From: Coniochaeta sp. PMI_546
Lineage: Eukaryota > Ascomycota > Sordariomycetes > Coniochaetales > Coniochaetaceae
Direction of reading: 5' to 3'
NCBI GenBank assembly: GCA_021432605.1
Contig: MU271149.1
Span: 868,001-932,000, forward strand
Length of the DNA stretch: 64,000 bases
Shown: piece by piece, positions 1-10,800 of the stretch
Layout of the letters: each line of letters opens with the position of its first letter
Position numbering within the stretch: the first letter of the stretch is position 1
Program-made: the position numbers and the translations under genes
The notes under the pieces: generated by a model
Told to the model about the DNA's origin: nothing
The model's database searches: none
What the model saw: only the letters and a program-made list of their open reading frames with translations

Positions 1-1225
1 TTTTCGTTATCGTCGGCGGCATCGTCACAATCATTGTCATCTCGGCAATGTCGAAGGTCCATGCCTCGAACCACTTTGTCTGGGGGTCATTCGATGAGAA
101 CAATCTCACTGGCTATCCCGGCGGCCTAGCATTCCTGTTAGGTGTTCTTAACGGTTCCTTTACGATCGGGACCCCTGACGCAATTACGCACTTGGCTGAG
201 GAGCTGCCGCACCCGCGAAGGGATCTACCGAAGGGCATTGCTTTGCAGATCGGCCTCGGCTTCCTCTGTACGTTGACATCTTGGCCGACGAGAGCATCGT
301 TGTGAAGGGTCACTAACATAACCCGCCTCGCAGACGCCTTCCTCTTCGCGATTGCTATATCGTACTGCATCACGGATCTGAGTGCCCTAACACTAGGAAT
401 TAACACTTACCCTCTTGCCGGCATCTACTCTCAGGCCACCGCCAACTCAGACGGTACTCAGAACTTGGGGGCCACATTTGGCCTTCTCTTCATCATCTGG
501 TGCTCATCAATGCTATGCTGCATTGGCACTACCCTGACAAACTCGCGCATCTACTGGGCCCTGGCCCGCGATAATGCCGTCCCACTCTCCGGACTCTTCG
601 GCAAGGTCAACGAGAAGCTCAGCTGCCCTATACCCGCTGCTGTGTTCGTCGGTAAGCCTTCCTCACCCTCAGCAGCAAACAGACCCAGTGGAAATACTGA
701 CAATTACAGGGGTCCTTTGTCTTGCCCTAGGTGCAATTCCCCTGGGAAGCTCAACGGCGTTCCTGGATCTTACCGGTTCCTTCATCATTCTGAGCACCGT
801 ATCCTATGGAATTCCTTTCCTGGCAAATGTTATCACGGGACGCAAATACTTCCCCAAGGGGCCATTCCACCTGGGTAGATATGGAACGGCGATCAACATC
901 GCCGCCGTGCTGTTCATTGCTCTGTTCAACGTCCTCTACTGCTTCCGTATGTTACCTTCCTTCTCCCTCACTCATGATGTTGAAAAGGGGGCTTTATCTG
1001 ATTTGATCCGCAGCATACTCCATCCCTACCGATGTTACGATCATGAACTACAACAGCGTGATCTTGGTTGGAGTTATCGCTCTGACGGCCTTGTGGTGGG
1101 TGCTCCACGCCAACAGGAACTACCCGGGACCCAAGGTCATGACGATGTACATCCACGATGACCAGCCGGTTCCCGTCACACTGGCGCAGGCGGCTGCGAT
1201 CCAGAGCGAACAGAAGAAACAATGA
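1..1225 (+). CDS. Choline/GABA-type amino acid permease, 3' part only
   Basis: This is the C-terminal 343 residues of a plasma-membrane transporter of the APC superfamily; the 5' end lies outside the window. The sequence reads in frame from base 3. Three introns with GT..AG ends are needed: 268-333 (branch CTAAC), 652-709 and 947-1013. Family-typical stretches are GTPDAITHLAEELPHP, which follows a membrane segment, and WALARDNAVP after a glycine/serine-rich helix. About eight hydrophobic segments remain, followed by a short cytoplasmic tail. The wording of these stretches is closest to the fungal choline transporter (Hnm1) and GABA permease (Uga4) branch. The substrate cannot be settled from this part alone. 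The gene is convergent with the DsbA-like gene. Confidence 0.85.
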
Positions 1226-1626
1226 TGAACTAAGTGAGGTAGAGCTGCCAGACCAGCTAGCCTGGCTTGGAGTTTGGCGATTGTATGAGGTTTTTCGCCA
1301 TATTGTTATGTCGCACTTTGTCAGGATAGTGAAGAGAGCTTTGTGATGCGAGCTGGTTGTGTAGTTATAAAAATACGATAGGATACGATACCCGAATGAC
1401 GAGATTATATGATACATCGACCCCGGGGTCTGATAGTACGATACTTGAGATGGTAAACTGTGCCTTGTCAAAAGAGATATCTGTTCAGTAGCAGCTCTAC
1501 TTGATTCTCTATCTGATTCTAGTGCTCCTCTCGAGGTCTGGTCAAGCTCATCTACAGGTTTAAACACCACAGGCAGCCCTCACCCATAATCTCCTCCCGA
1601 GCAAGTCAAGCGTATCACCAATCCAC
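1226..1626. other. Gene-free interval between two convergent genes
   Basis: This holds the 3' ends of the permease (+) and the DsbA-like gene (-). I see no gene or RNA in it. Short reading frames here lack coding character. Confidence 0.6.
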
Positions 1627-2466
1627 CTAGACAACCTTCTTGTCCAACCACTCAACCCACTGATCCGCCGTCCAGGAACTGCTGAGCTCTCTCGCCTCCA
1701 CCCCATCCAGCAGCACAGTAGGACTCACATGCACGCCCGTCAGCCTAGCCATCTTGATCAACACCTTGAGATCATCCGTCACGCCGTTGCCCACATTCAG
1801 GTCCCCGTCCGCATCAGGCTTATCCGGCACCGCCAGCAGGGCATACACGGCCTCCTCGTCCAGCCCGACGCTGTCCTTCGCCAGCCTGGCCAGTCTGCGG
1901 TAGGTGGCGTTGCGGGTCTCGTTGACGACGCTGACGTCGAAGTAGGACTTCTGGTCGGCGAACAGGGCCGCGGCGAAGGCCCAGAACTTGGACGGGGCGA
2001 GGCGCGAGACGGCCAGGGCGGCTTCGTGGGTCAGGGTGCTGGAGGGGTGCCAGGGCTGGATCTGGGGGCGGAAGATGAACTGGACCTTTTTGCCCAGGGG
2101 AGAGGGGAGGAGACGGGGGATTAGGGTGTCGTAGAGGGTTGTGAACATTTCTTTTGTGGCGGGTTAGTATCAGGCATTGTGGTGAGGTGGTGTGAGAGAG
2201 ATTGAGATGAGAGGGACAAGGTGAGGTGAGACGAGAGGAATACAGGAGACTGGCTGGTGATTGAAGCTGCATGCGATGATGATTCGCCAGCTAGCAATGA
2301 AATTGGGAGTTGAATTATACAACTTACTAGCTGAGAAGGGACAGACGTAGTCGAGATACACCTCGATGGTGTGAAGCGGCTCCGGCTCGGCCTCGGGTGT
2401 CGATCCGGAAACGCTGGAGCCGGTGAAGGCGAGCCGGAAGGCCTTGAACTTGGGAGGGAGAGCCAT
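1627..2466 (-). CDS. DsbA-like / thioredoxin-fold protein
   Basis: A 220-residue protein from two exons, with one 177 bp intron at 2151-2327 (GTAAGT donor, CTAAC branch). The N-terminal beta strand ends in YLDYVCPFSAKM, the position of the active site in DsbA/FrnE-like thioredoxin-fold proteins. An alpha-helical insert follows, and SPTVLLDGVEA near the C-terminus carries the cis-proline-type loop (SPT). The usual CxxC is CPFS here, so the resolving cysteine is absent and a classic dithiol oxidase role is doubtful. A glutathione-transferase-kappa-like or chaperone role would fit equally. I chose the ATG at 2466. An in-frame ATG at 2565 would add 33 residues (MNALFLVSRQPS...) that could act as a mitochondrial leader. 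Confidence 0.75.
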
Positions 2467-2901
2467 TGTGATGTAAGTGTTTCTTTGAGAGATTGCAACA
2501 GTTGCTAATTTGTGTGTGTTAATCAATCGCGAGGGTTGTCGTGAGACGAGGAAGAGAGCGTTCATTTATGGCCGTTTGCTGAAGCTATGGGTCGCTGACT
2601 GAAGCAGATCATGCCAGCGATGAGCGAATGGCGAATGGCGTATGACATGTCGTCAATCCGGCAGCTGCATTGACGACTGGAGGGTCTCAATTGATTTGAG
2701 TTAAGGGCGGGATGCGGAAGTCGGTGGGGCCAGCAGGACAGGACAGAGCTCACAACACTTTTCCACATCACCTGTTAACCAAGGGAATCGAATGGTCCGA
2801 CATATGAAGTTCGCCTCATCCCCGGAACAGGGCTTTGGCCCGGGATGGACTCATGAATTCCATATATCAAGCCTCTAACCATAACGCCGATCCATGACAA
2901 A
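2467..2901. promoter_or_regulatory. Upstream region of the DsbA-like gene and 3' flank of KRE33
   Basis: 435 bp between two tandem minus-strand genes. It contains the leader (and a possible longer N-terminus) of the DsbA-like gene and the 3' untranslated region of KRE33. No other gene is visible. Confidence 0.5.
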
Positions 2902-5900
2902 TCACCTCTTCGATTTCTTTGCCTCACGGCCCTCCTTGCCCTCCTTCTTCGGCCGCTTGTGCTTCTTCTCCTTTTCACCAAAAGCCTCCTCATATACCTC
3001 GGCAGCAGTCGGACCTTCCTTTCTCTTAGCCTTGTTGGTCTTGACGCTCACAAGCGAGACGCCGCGGCCCTCTTTCGCGGCCTTGGCCACCTGGTTCTCG
3101 GCTTCTTGCCAGCCGGGAGCGCTGTCCTCGATCTCATATCTATTCTCAGTTAGCATCGCCGAGTCAAAATATCGAAAGAGTCGCAGCAGACTTACTGATC
3201 AAGAGGCAAAGAGTCAATAAGCTCTCTCTGCTTCTGCTTGACAATCTTGAGCGCCTCATCGCCGCCCTCGTCCAGCTCCTCCTCAAGCGAGGTCTGGAGA
3301 GGAAGGAAGCGGGTATCAATGACCTCGTCGTCATGCGCGCCGCTTGCGTTCTCCCTGCTAACCCCAATCTGCTTCGTCTGGGGCAACTCCGACTCGACAG
3401 CCGAGGTGATCAACGACCCGAAGTGCGTGGTGATCTTCTTCAGAATCTTGACTAGCATACCCAGCAGCTGCGAGCTGTTGATAGTCAACTCGCGCGCTAC
3501 TTGGTCGAGATCCTTGTGCTGGAGACCGATCGACAGCAGGACGGATTGTTGGGCACCCGGCAGCTTCACGCCGTCTCGTATCCTGTCGCTGAAATAGAGA
3601 TTCGCTAGTGTGGGCATGAGGTCGAGTATGACGTGGTAGTCTAGGAGATTGCTGGCATACGATTCCAGCCGCTTGAGGTCGAAGGGAGTGAGTAGGTTAT
3701 CGAGCTCGGACTTTGTGAGGGTAGGCGGCTCGACGTTGTCCAATTTCGCTCCAGCATTCGCGGCTTCGTGGATGATAAGCGCTAATAGTGAAGGGAACTC
3801 CCTGAACTTGTATGAGAGAAGCGAGAGGAATCGCTTGTGGAAATCCCGAGCGAACGCGCCTAACCAGCTCTTATCGCCGCCGACCTCGAGTGGCCGGAGC
3901 ATCACGCAAGTGTGCTCTCCGGTCAGGTCGTTGGCCGTTTGTCTTAGGTAGACAGGAGCGAACTGCGCGCGTTTCCAGAACTTGAGGAGCGGTTGCGTCA
4001 AACCGTAGCTCACACCAACGTAGTCCAATGCCGCCGGCCTCTTTTCAGAGAGCTTGGCGAACAGAGGCGGCATCTTGCTGATATCGCGAACCTTGATGTT
4101 ATCGTCCAGGAGAGTCGTCCTTTCCAGCTCTGCATCCGTGACGCGCACCATGGACTCCTCCATCGGGGTATCGACATCCTCTGACAAGCTCGCAAACTTG
4201 CCGTCGTAGAAGTCCATCAGCAGCTCGAGAGCCTTCGTTCCGTAGCCCATGGAGACATAGTCTGGGTTTGTTGCTATCCTCACGACACGAGCTCCTGATA
4301 GCGACGCGAAGTCCTCGTCTTGGAACTGCTGGCTCACGAGCCAGGGTATCAAGTCTCCGGCTGGGCGCTGCCCTCTGCTAAGACTGTTGATGACACTTTG
4401 CCTGCTGATCTTGCCTTCCAGTGCCACTTGAATGACACAGAGGGGCTCTGGAAGCCGGTTGGTATCCTCAGACACAGGCGGCACCAAAACGTAGAGCTCG
4501 TGAGCAGGCGCATCGCTCATCAGCTGGAGGTCGTCTGGCGAGTTCTTGTAATGACTGGCCACGTACAGAGCCACCATCTGTTGCAGGAATTTCTCGGAAA
4601 CAGGGTGGAAGGAGAATAGTGTGTCTCTGTTCACTTGGAGGAGCTGACATTGAGTCGGATCAGGGCAGCCTGAGCTGTGGATCTTGGAGCGCGGTAGGGT
4701 GGCATCTAGACAGAGCAGAGTGTTGAGCCACTTCTCCACCGAGTCTCCCTTCGCATAACGGATAGGTTCCGACAGTGTGATCTCTCGTAGCGAGCGGCCA
4801 CCAACTTGACTTGCGTCTTGATCCTTAGCACCCTTTCCTGTTGAACGATCAATGACCTCGGTCGAGTCGCCCTTGGCAGAGGCTCCAATTCCCCTCGATT
4901 GCTCTCGGAGTTGCTTGATAAGCTTGAGCGACAGTGACCGGCCAGTTCCCTCGTATCCATTGATCGTAGATGCCATAAAGACTAGATATGGCCCCATCAA
5001 CTTCCGTACCAGTGGCAGCGGTATCGCAGCAGCCTCATCGATCACAACCAGTTCGGCTTGTCCGAGAACGTGCGCATCCTGCGGCCTGATGTACTGGATT
5101 GTCTGACGATGTGCCCGGTGGATGTTCACCCTGACAATGGCTTTGTTAAAGTCAGGGTTGGTGGATTGAATGATAGAGTAGTCGACGTGGTCCATATATC
5201 CGAGGGCATCGAATCCCTTGAAGATAAACTCGAACAGAGTCTTCAAATTCTCCGGAGATGGTGATGTTATGAAGATATTGCTGTATCCGTGGGCGACTGC
5301 CGCCGCGACTGCGACACCCATGGCAGCTGACTTGCCTCGACCTCTGGCAGCGGTCAGAGTGACTGTACTCCTCAAGGTCTTCTCGGCAATCGCGTCGACA
5401 AAGGTTAGCAGAGCCTTTGCCTGGTCCACAGTCTTTGCCAGACTAACGAGCGCACCGACAGGTTGAGTGTCCTGCAATGCCTCCTTCATGTTGTCGAGTT
5501 CTATCTGAGCTTCACTCTTGGGTTGGTCGGCGTCCGGCGGCGGCAGTGGCTTTACTCCCTTACCCCCTGATATGGGGAGGACGTTGAGCTCGTCGTCGAT
5601 GACCAGACACGAGTCGCATGATCCCAGAGAAAGAATGAACCGCTCGTTAAATCTCGCAACGACGTCCTCGTGGGCCTCGGTCCGGTACCGAGCGTGCACG
5701 TCCATGGAGAGTGTGTAAAGCTGCTTCAGACTGGTCATGCCCTTCAGAAGCAGGACGACCAGACCGCCTCCTTCGACAGTCTCCATCGTCCGCGCAAGGA
5801 TATTTGGTGTGATCGCTTCGAAGTCTTGTAGAATAACCATGCCGTATGTGTTTCCGAGGATCTTTTCTGTTTCCTTGTAGTAGACATACCGGATGTTGTG

Positions 5901-6323
5901 TAGCGAGACGAAGAGCTCGAAGGGGTCCTCGGTGTTCGCTTCTCTTATACCGCGCTTGATCTCTTTCTGGATTTTATTCTCGCGCTTCTTGCGATGACTG
6001 TACGCCAGAGCATTAGATGGAATCTCGGGCTCGAGCGGCAGGGACAGTATGCTGACCTTGTGAAACCCAGTAGCTTGTTCTTGTAGGCCCAGAGCACCGA
6101 CTTGTTCTGCCTTACGTCCATGCTGGACATGATATAGTGGAGATGAACGATGACATCCTTGGACTTGTCGCCGACGACGACGAAGAAGCTGCGCTTCTTC
6201 TCCTGGATGCCATTGCGGATGAGCGCGGGGATGCGCGAGTCTCTGTGATACAGGCAAAATGTTAGAGATGACACTGCAGACCAGTGGCAGGTTGACTGGA
6301 ACTTACACTGCCTTGCTAGGCAT
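2902..6323 (-). CDS. KRE33: RNA cytidine acetyltransferase Kre33/NAT10
   Basis: A 1080-residue nucleolar enzyme, close to the usual ~1050. The family makes N4-acetylcytidine in 18S rRNA and, with the adaptor Tan1, in tRNA-Ser/Leu, using ATP and acetyl-CoA, and is needed for small-subunit assembly. Four exons: introns 6243-6306, 5998-6056 and 3140-3195. The start MPSKAV is a 17 nt first exon. After it come the conserved DSRIPALIRNG and KLLGFTSHRKKREN, the latter built across intron 2. The P-loop GRGKSAAMG lies at about residue 285, and the Walker B stretch VIDEAAAIPLPLV at about 385. The GNAT domain spans about 550-750, and the tail is lysine-rich (nucleolar targeting). All key motifs are present. 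The gene is head-to-head with Y14. Confidence 0.96.
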
Positions 6324-6746
6324 CTTGTCGGGGAACTGACTGTAGGTGCTGAGACAAGGACTATTGCCTGTAGCCAGCCACTCGCGATGTCGACTCGGCG
6401 ACAGAACCTCGACCCAGCAGCGCCTCCCAAAATTTTGGCGGAGAACGTTTTCTGCCGGGCGGTAAGGCAGGGTAGAATTTGAGCTTCTAACCCCACACTC
6501 ACCGCCCACATTTGCGCATTGCTTAGTGGCAGCCGCAGCCGGCTGGCAGCACCCAGACATGCACCAGACCTACAACAACCCACCCGTTCGCGCTGGATTG
6601 ACCTTCCAACTGCAACCCTCTTGGACGACAAACGAGCTCCTTTCTCTCCAGCCTGCACTGTGGTACAGTGGTATTTGCAGCACCCTGCGACCGATATCTG
6701 CCACCTACAACTCCGTATTGCCGTCAAACAAATACACCACTCCACA
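6324..6746. promoter_or_regulatory. Bidirectional promoter region KRE33 / Y14
   Basis: 423 bp between two divergent start codons. The only promoter DNA available to both genes lies here, so shared control is likely. I see no convincing TATA box, as expected for housekeeping genes. Confidence 0.55.
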
Positions 6747-7303
6747 ATGGCCGACGACCAGATGGAAGTTGACGAGCCCGGCTCGCCCCAGGCACCAAGC
6801 AGCAACGCGCGCATCGCCGACATGCAGACGCACTCCAAGGCGACGGCGGTGCGCTCGATCGAGGGGTGGATCATCATAGTGACCAACGTGCACGACGAGG
6901 CCGACGAGGAGGCCATTCACGACCACTTTGGCGACTACGGAGAGATCAAGAACCTGCACTTGAACCTGGATCGACGGAGCGGTTATGTCAAGGTTCGTTG
7001 TACACATCTCGCTTTCAGACAAGAAAGCAGCAGGGTAGGTAACCAGCTGGCTAATGTGGAGTTGGATAGGGCTACGCATTAATCGAGTATTCAACCCTGC
7101 AAGAAGCACGCGCCGCCATCGACGGGGCACACAACACCAAGCTGTTGGACCAGACCATTAGCGTCGACTTTGCGTTTGTGCGGCCGCCGCCCGGAAAGGG
7201 AAACCGCGCGCCCGGAGGCCGTGGACCTAGGCGCGCAAGGAGTCGGAGCCGAAGTCCTGGCGTTGCGGAGCCGGAGGCTGGGAAGGATGACGATGAGCTG
7301 TGA
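6747..7303 (+). CDS. Y14: RNA-binding protein Y14 (RBM8A), exon junction complex
   Basis: A 159-residue protein with one 77 bp intron (6993-7069). A single RRM spans about residues 38-118: [10 protein letters not shown] is the RNP2 strand and SGYVKGYALIEY is RNP1, assembled across the intron. [20 protein letters not shown] between them is typical of Y14. The C-terminus is an Arg/Ser- and Gly-rich tail. In animals and in fungi that keep it, Y14 pairs with Mago nashi in the exon junction complex deposited upstream of splice junctions. Its presence fits an intron-rich genome; budding yeast has lost it. Length and domain layout match the family (about 165-175 residues). Confidence 0.93.
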
Positions 7304-7832
7304 TGCACTGGATGCGTGAGTAGAGAATGGAATGGTGTTCCGACTGCGTTCTACGAAGACATGGCTCTTCAACCCACCAAAACTCAAGCAAACACGCTGC
7401 AAAACGGAGAGCACACCCTCGCCGTACAAGGCAGGAGTGCATGAAGACAGAACAACTGCCGACGTGTCTACCTAGAGTTTAGCAGACATGTCGGCGCGCT
7501 TCTTTGAAACTATCCGGTGAGCCTGGACTCGGTAATGGCTGTTGATTTGCCTCAATTGCTAACTATCATTCTAGGCTGACGTGGTTCAACTGCGTACGTT
7601 GAATGGCGACGCACCTAGGTGGAAGTAACCCTGCCAGTTTATAGGATAATGAAGGTTGATGAATCACATGTTACCAGCGTAGAAGGATTGATGTGAAGCG
7701 GGAAAAGAGTCCAGGCTGACGTGCCAGGTATAATACGTATCTACGCCTCAACACGCTGAAAGAACAATCCTGAAGTAAATGACAACCATTAGTCAACGAC
7801 CCGCGTTGTCCATATATACCATCCTCCCTCCC
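7304..7832. other. Gene-free interval between convergent Y14 and PhoD genes
   Basis: 529 bp holding the two 3' ends. No gene, RNA or repeat is visible. Confidence 0.6.
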
Positions 7833-10800
7833 TTACGAAACACTCTTCCCCCGCTTCAGACTAAACAACCTCCTGATCCCCCCCGACCTTCCCTCCTTCC
7901 CCTGCGCAGGCTCATTCCTATATCCCCCAGCTTCCCCAGGACTCTCTCCCTCTCCGTCGCTAGTCCCCTCGCTTCCTTGGTCATTATCCCTTCTTGCCCC
8001 CCGGCTGCCCTTCTCGCCCCCCACCACCACCTCCTCTTCCTCCTCCTCGTACCAAAGCCTCGGCACAAGCAACCGATACGGCACCGTGATCCCCGCCGGA
8101 TCGCGCTGGCTGACCTCGACATTAATACACACCTCCAGCCCACCTTCCAAGTCGACCTCGAACTGCTGCGCCTTCTTCATCTGCTTCTGGCTCAGGTTCG
8201 TGGGCGTGCGCAAGAAAGGCTTGGGCCTGAAGCCCTCTTCCTCCTCCCCCTCCTCCGCTGCCGCCGCAAACGCCACTCCCCTGGAACCCTGCTGTTGCTG
8301 AGACGGCTGCGGCACCGGAGGCGAGGAGACAACCACAGCCCTCGGCCTACCAGGCGCGGGCTTGGCGGTGAAGTAGTCGTCGTCCCCGACCATGTACTCG
8401 TGTGAGAAGTCGCTGCCGGGAGCGGCCCCTCCCCGCAGGGAGATCTTGGCCGGGCCGGAGGGGCGGTGGTACTGGTCCCGGGTGATGGGCTCGGGCGGCG
8501 TGATCTCCTCGTCGTAGTCGTCGTGATCGTCGTCGTCGTCGGACTCGTCGCCCCAGGTCCCGTTTATGCCCCCGTCGTCGTGATGGCGGCGTTGCGACGG
8601 CCGGCGGCGGAAGAGGTTGCCTACCCTGTCGCCGAGGGATAGGGTGCGGGTCAAGGGAGGTCCGGTCGGGGAGGAGGTGGCGTGGTGGATGTTGTCCTCG
8701 CTCGCGCGGCGAGTCCGGGAGAAGGAGCGGAAGATGCCTGCCGAGATGGGCGGGCGGGAGCGGTCGACCACCACCGCGTCCGGCCCGCGGAAGGAGGGCT
8801 CGCGGCGGGTTTTGGAGAGGCGACGCAGTATACCGCCTGGTCTTTGGGGGGTGCCGTGGGGTGTGATGTCTTGGGGCGACGAGGCTGGGCTGTGTGCGGG
8901 GGTATTGCCGGGCACGTAGGGGCGGATCGAACACCAGTTCCTGTGCGGGAGGAGGCGCTTGTTGTTGCGCGGCTTGCCGTCGACGCCGTGGTTGAAGATG
9001 GGGATCATGTCCTCGTCGGTCTCCTTGTCGAAGTGGTGGACTTTGTTGCGCTTGTTGAGGATGTCGGCCATGATGTCTGGCGGTGGCGTGTTGACGATGG
9101 CGGAAGAGATGATGTTGGGCATATAGCGGAAGTCCTTGTGCTTGGCGAGGCCGAGCTTGGGGTTGGAGTAGAACTGTCCGATGGCGGCGAGGTGGACGTC
9201 GCCGCTGAGGATGGTTATGCGGACGGACTCGTCGGCCGCTAGGTCTTGCAGGTCTTCGATGACGATGCTGCGCTCCTTCTTGTGATTCTTAGCCGTCCAG
9301 TGGTCGTCGAGGTCGTCGAGGACTTCGACTCCGCCGTCGAATTTGTTGAGGAAGTTGCCCAACAGCCCGGCCTTGCCGAGGGCTTTGATAGGATCCATTA
9401 CGCGCGAGGTTAGGCTAGGTGCACCGTTAGCATGGGCTCGTCAGGAGCTGTGTGTGTGTAAAAGACGGGAACTCACATGTTCTCCAGCCAGACTAGCCTG
9501 GGATACGCAATAGGCACTCCAAGAAGCACCAGAAGATGCTGCACTTTCCCCTTGACAACCTCATCATAGGCCCGGTCCATGATTTTCTTCCAACTTCGCT
9601 CGCTGAGGACATCCTCTCGAGTCCTCTCGGTCCTCGCATCAACAGCCAGCAGGGCAACCGACCCGCCGAGAGACACGTACAGACTGCGGCTGAGCTCGTT
9701 GATATACAGCCCCCGCTGTGCCCCTAGAGTCCAGCTGGGCTCGCTTGCTTCAGTCTCATCAACCACGCTCTGGTGCTGAAAGAGCATGTAGTACTTGAAC
9801 GCCACATTCCCCAGCCCAGAGAAAACCGGCGACATCATGAAATGATGCGGATACGACCCAAACCCGTCAATGATATCATGGTCATCAAACATATTCACCA
9901 TGGGTATCTGCGAGTTCGCCATCCCGAACAGGCCCTGCGAGAACCACATGGCGTACCGCTCGAGGTAGAAGCCCTCCAGCTCGTCCTGCATCTCCCGCGT
10001 GAACGGCGCATTGTGCTTGTGCAGCGGGTTCTTGATCGTCAGCCACTCCTGGAACAGCTTCGTCTGCCGCATCACGCAGTCGTTGTAGATCTGGTCCCCG
10101 CCGCCAATCATGACGTGGAACGGCTGGCTCTGGTGCGTGTTCAGCACGTCGCGCCACATCGGGTCCGGCCCGCTGAAATCGTCCGAGTTGACGCTGAGGC
10201 TGAAGCCGTTGCAGCTGTGGAACATGACGTTCATCGGCGTGCCCTTGGCGGGGACCCAGAAGCCGGTCGAGGGTCCGCGGTTGATGCGGTAGGCGATGCG
10301 CTGCTGCTTGTCGCTGAGCTCGACTTCGATGTTGAAGCGCCAGAAGGTGTAGCCGCGCTCGGCGTGGAGGCGGAAGCCTCTGACGTCTTTGTACTTGCCC
10401 ACTTTCTCGCCGTCGACCTCTGCTCGTTTGCGTCGAGCGTGGAAGGACCCTGGTGGATCGGTAGCGCCGTCTTTGAGCGGGACGTCTGGTGGACTCCTAG
10501 TCTTCTCGAAGAGCCCGTTGTCGGACTCGTCGCGCGACAGGTCCTTGGCCTCCTCCAAGTGGTCGACGGGCCGGACGTAGAGCGTTTCGCCCTTGCGGCC
10601 CAACTTGGGATGTCCAGCGATGGGATCCACGTGCTCAGGGGGTAGCTCGCCGTGGATTTCGGCAGGCGGTGGCGGAAGAAGCTCGATGGGTTGGACGAAT
10701 AGGCGGAGGGTGGGCGCGATGTCGTACGAAGAGTCTGCGTCCTGCGTCACGATCATGACTGATCCCCTCCAAACTTCTCGCTCGTAGATGACACCGCTTC

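Noticed and set aside
968-1570. 200-codon frame on the minus strand near the permease 3' end
   Set aside because: It overlaps the last permease exon and its 3' flank and has no protein-like features.
9773-10645. 290-codon open frame on the plus strand
   Set aside because: Antisense to the PhoD catalytic core; its His/Val/Glu-rich translation is a mirror effect.
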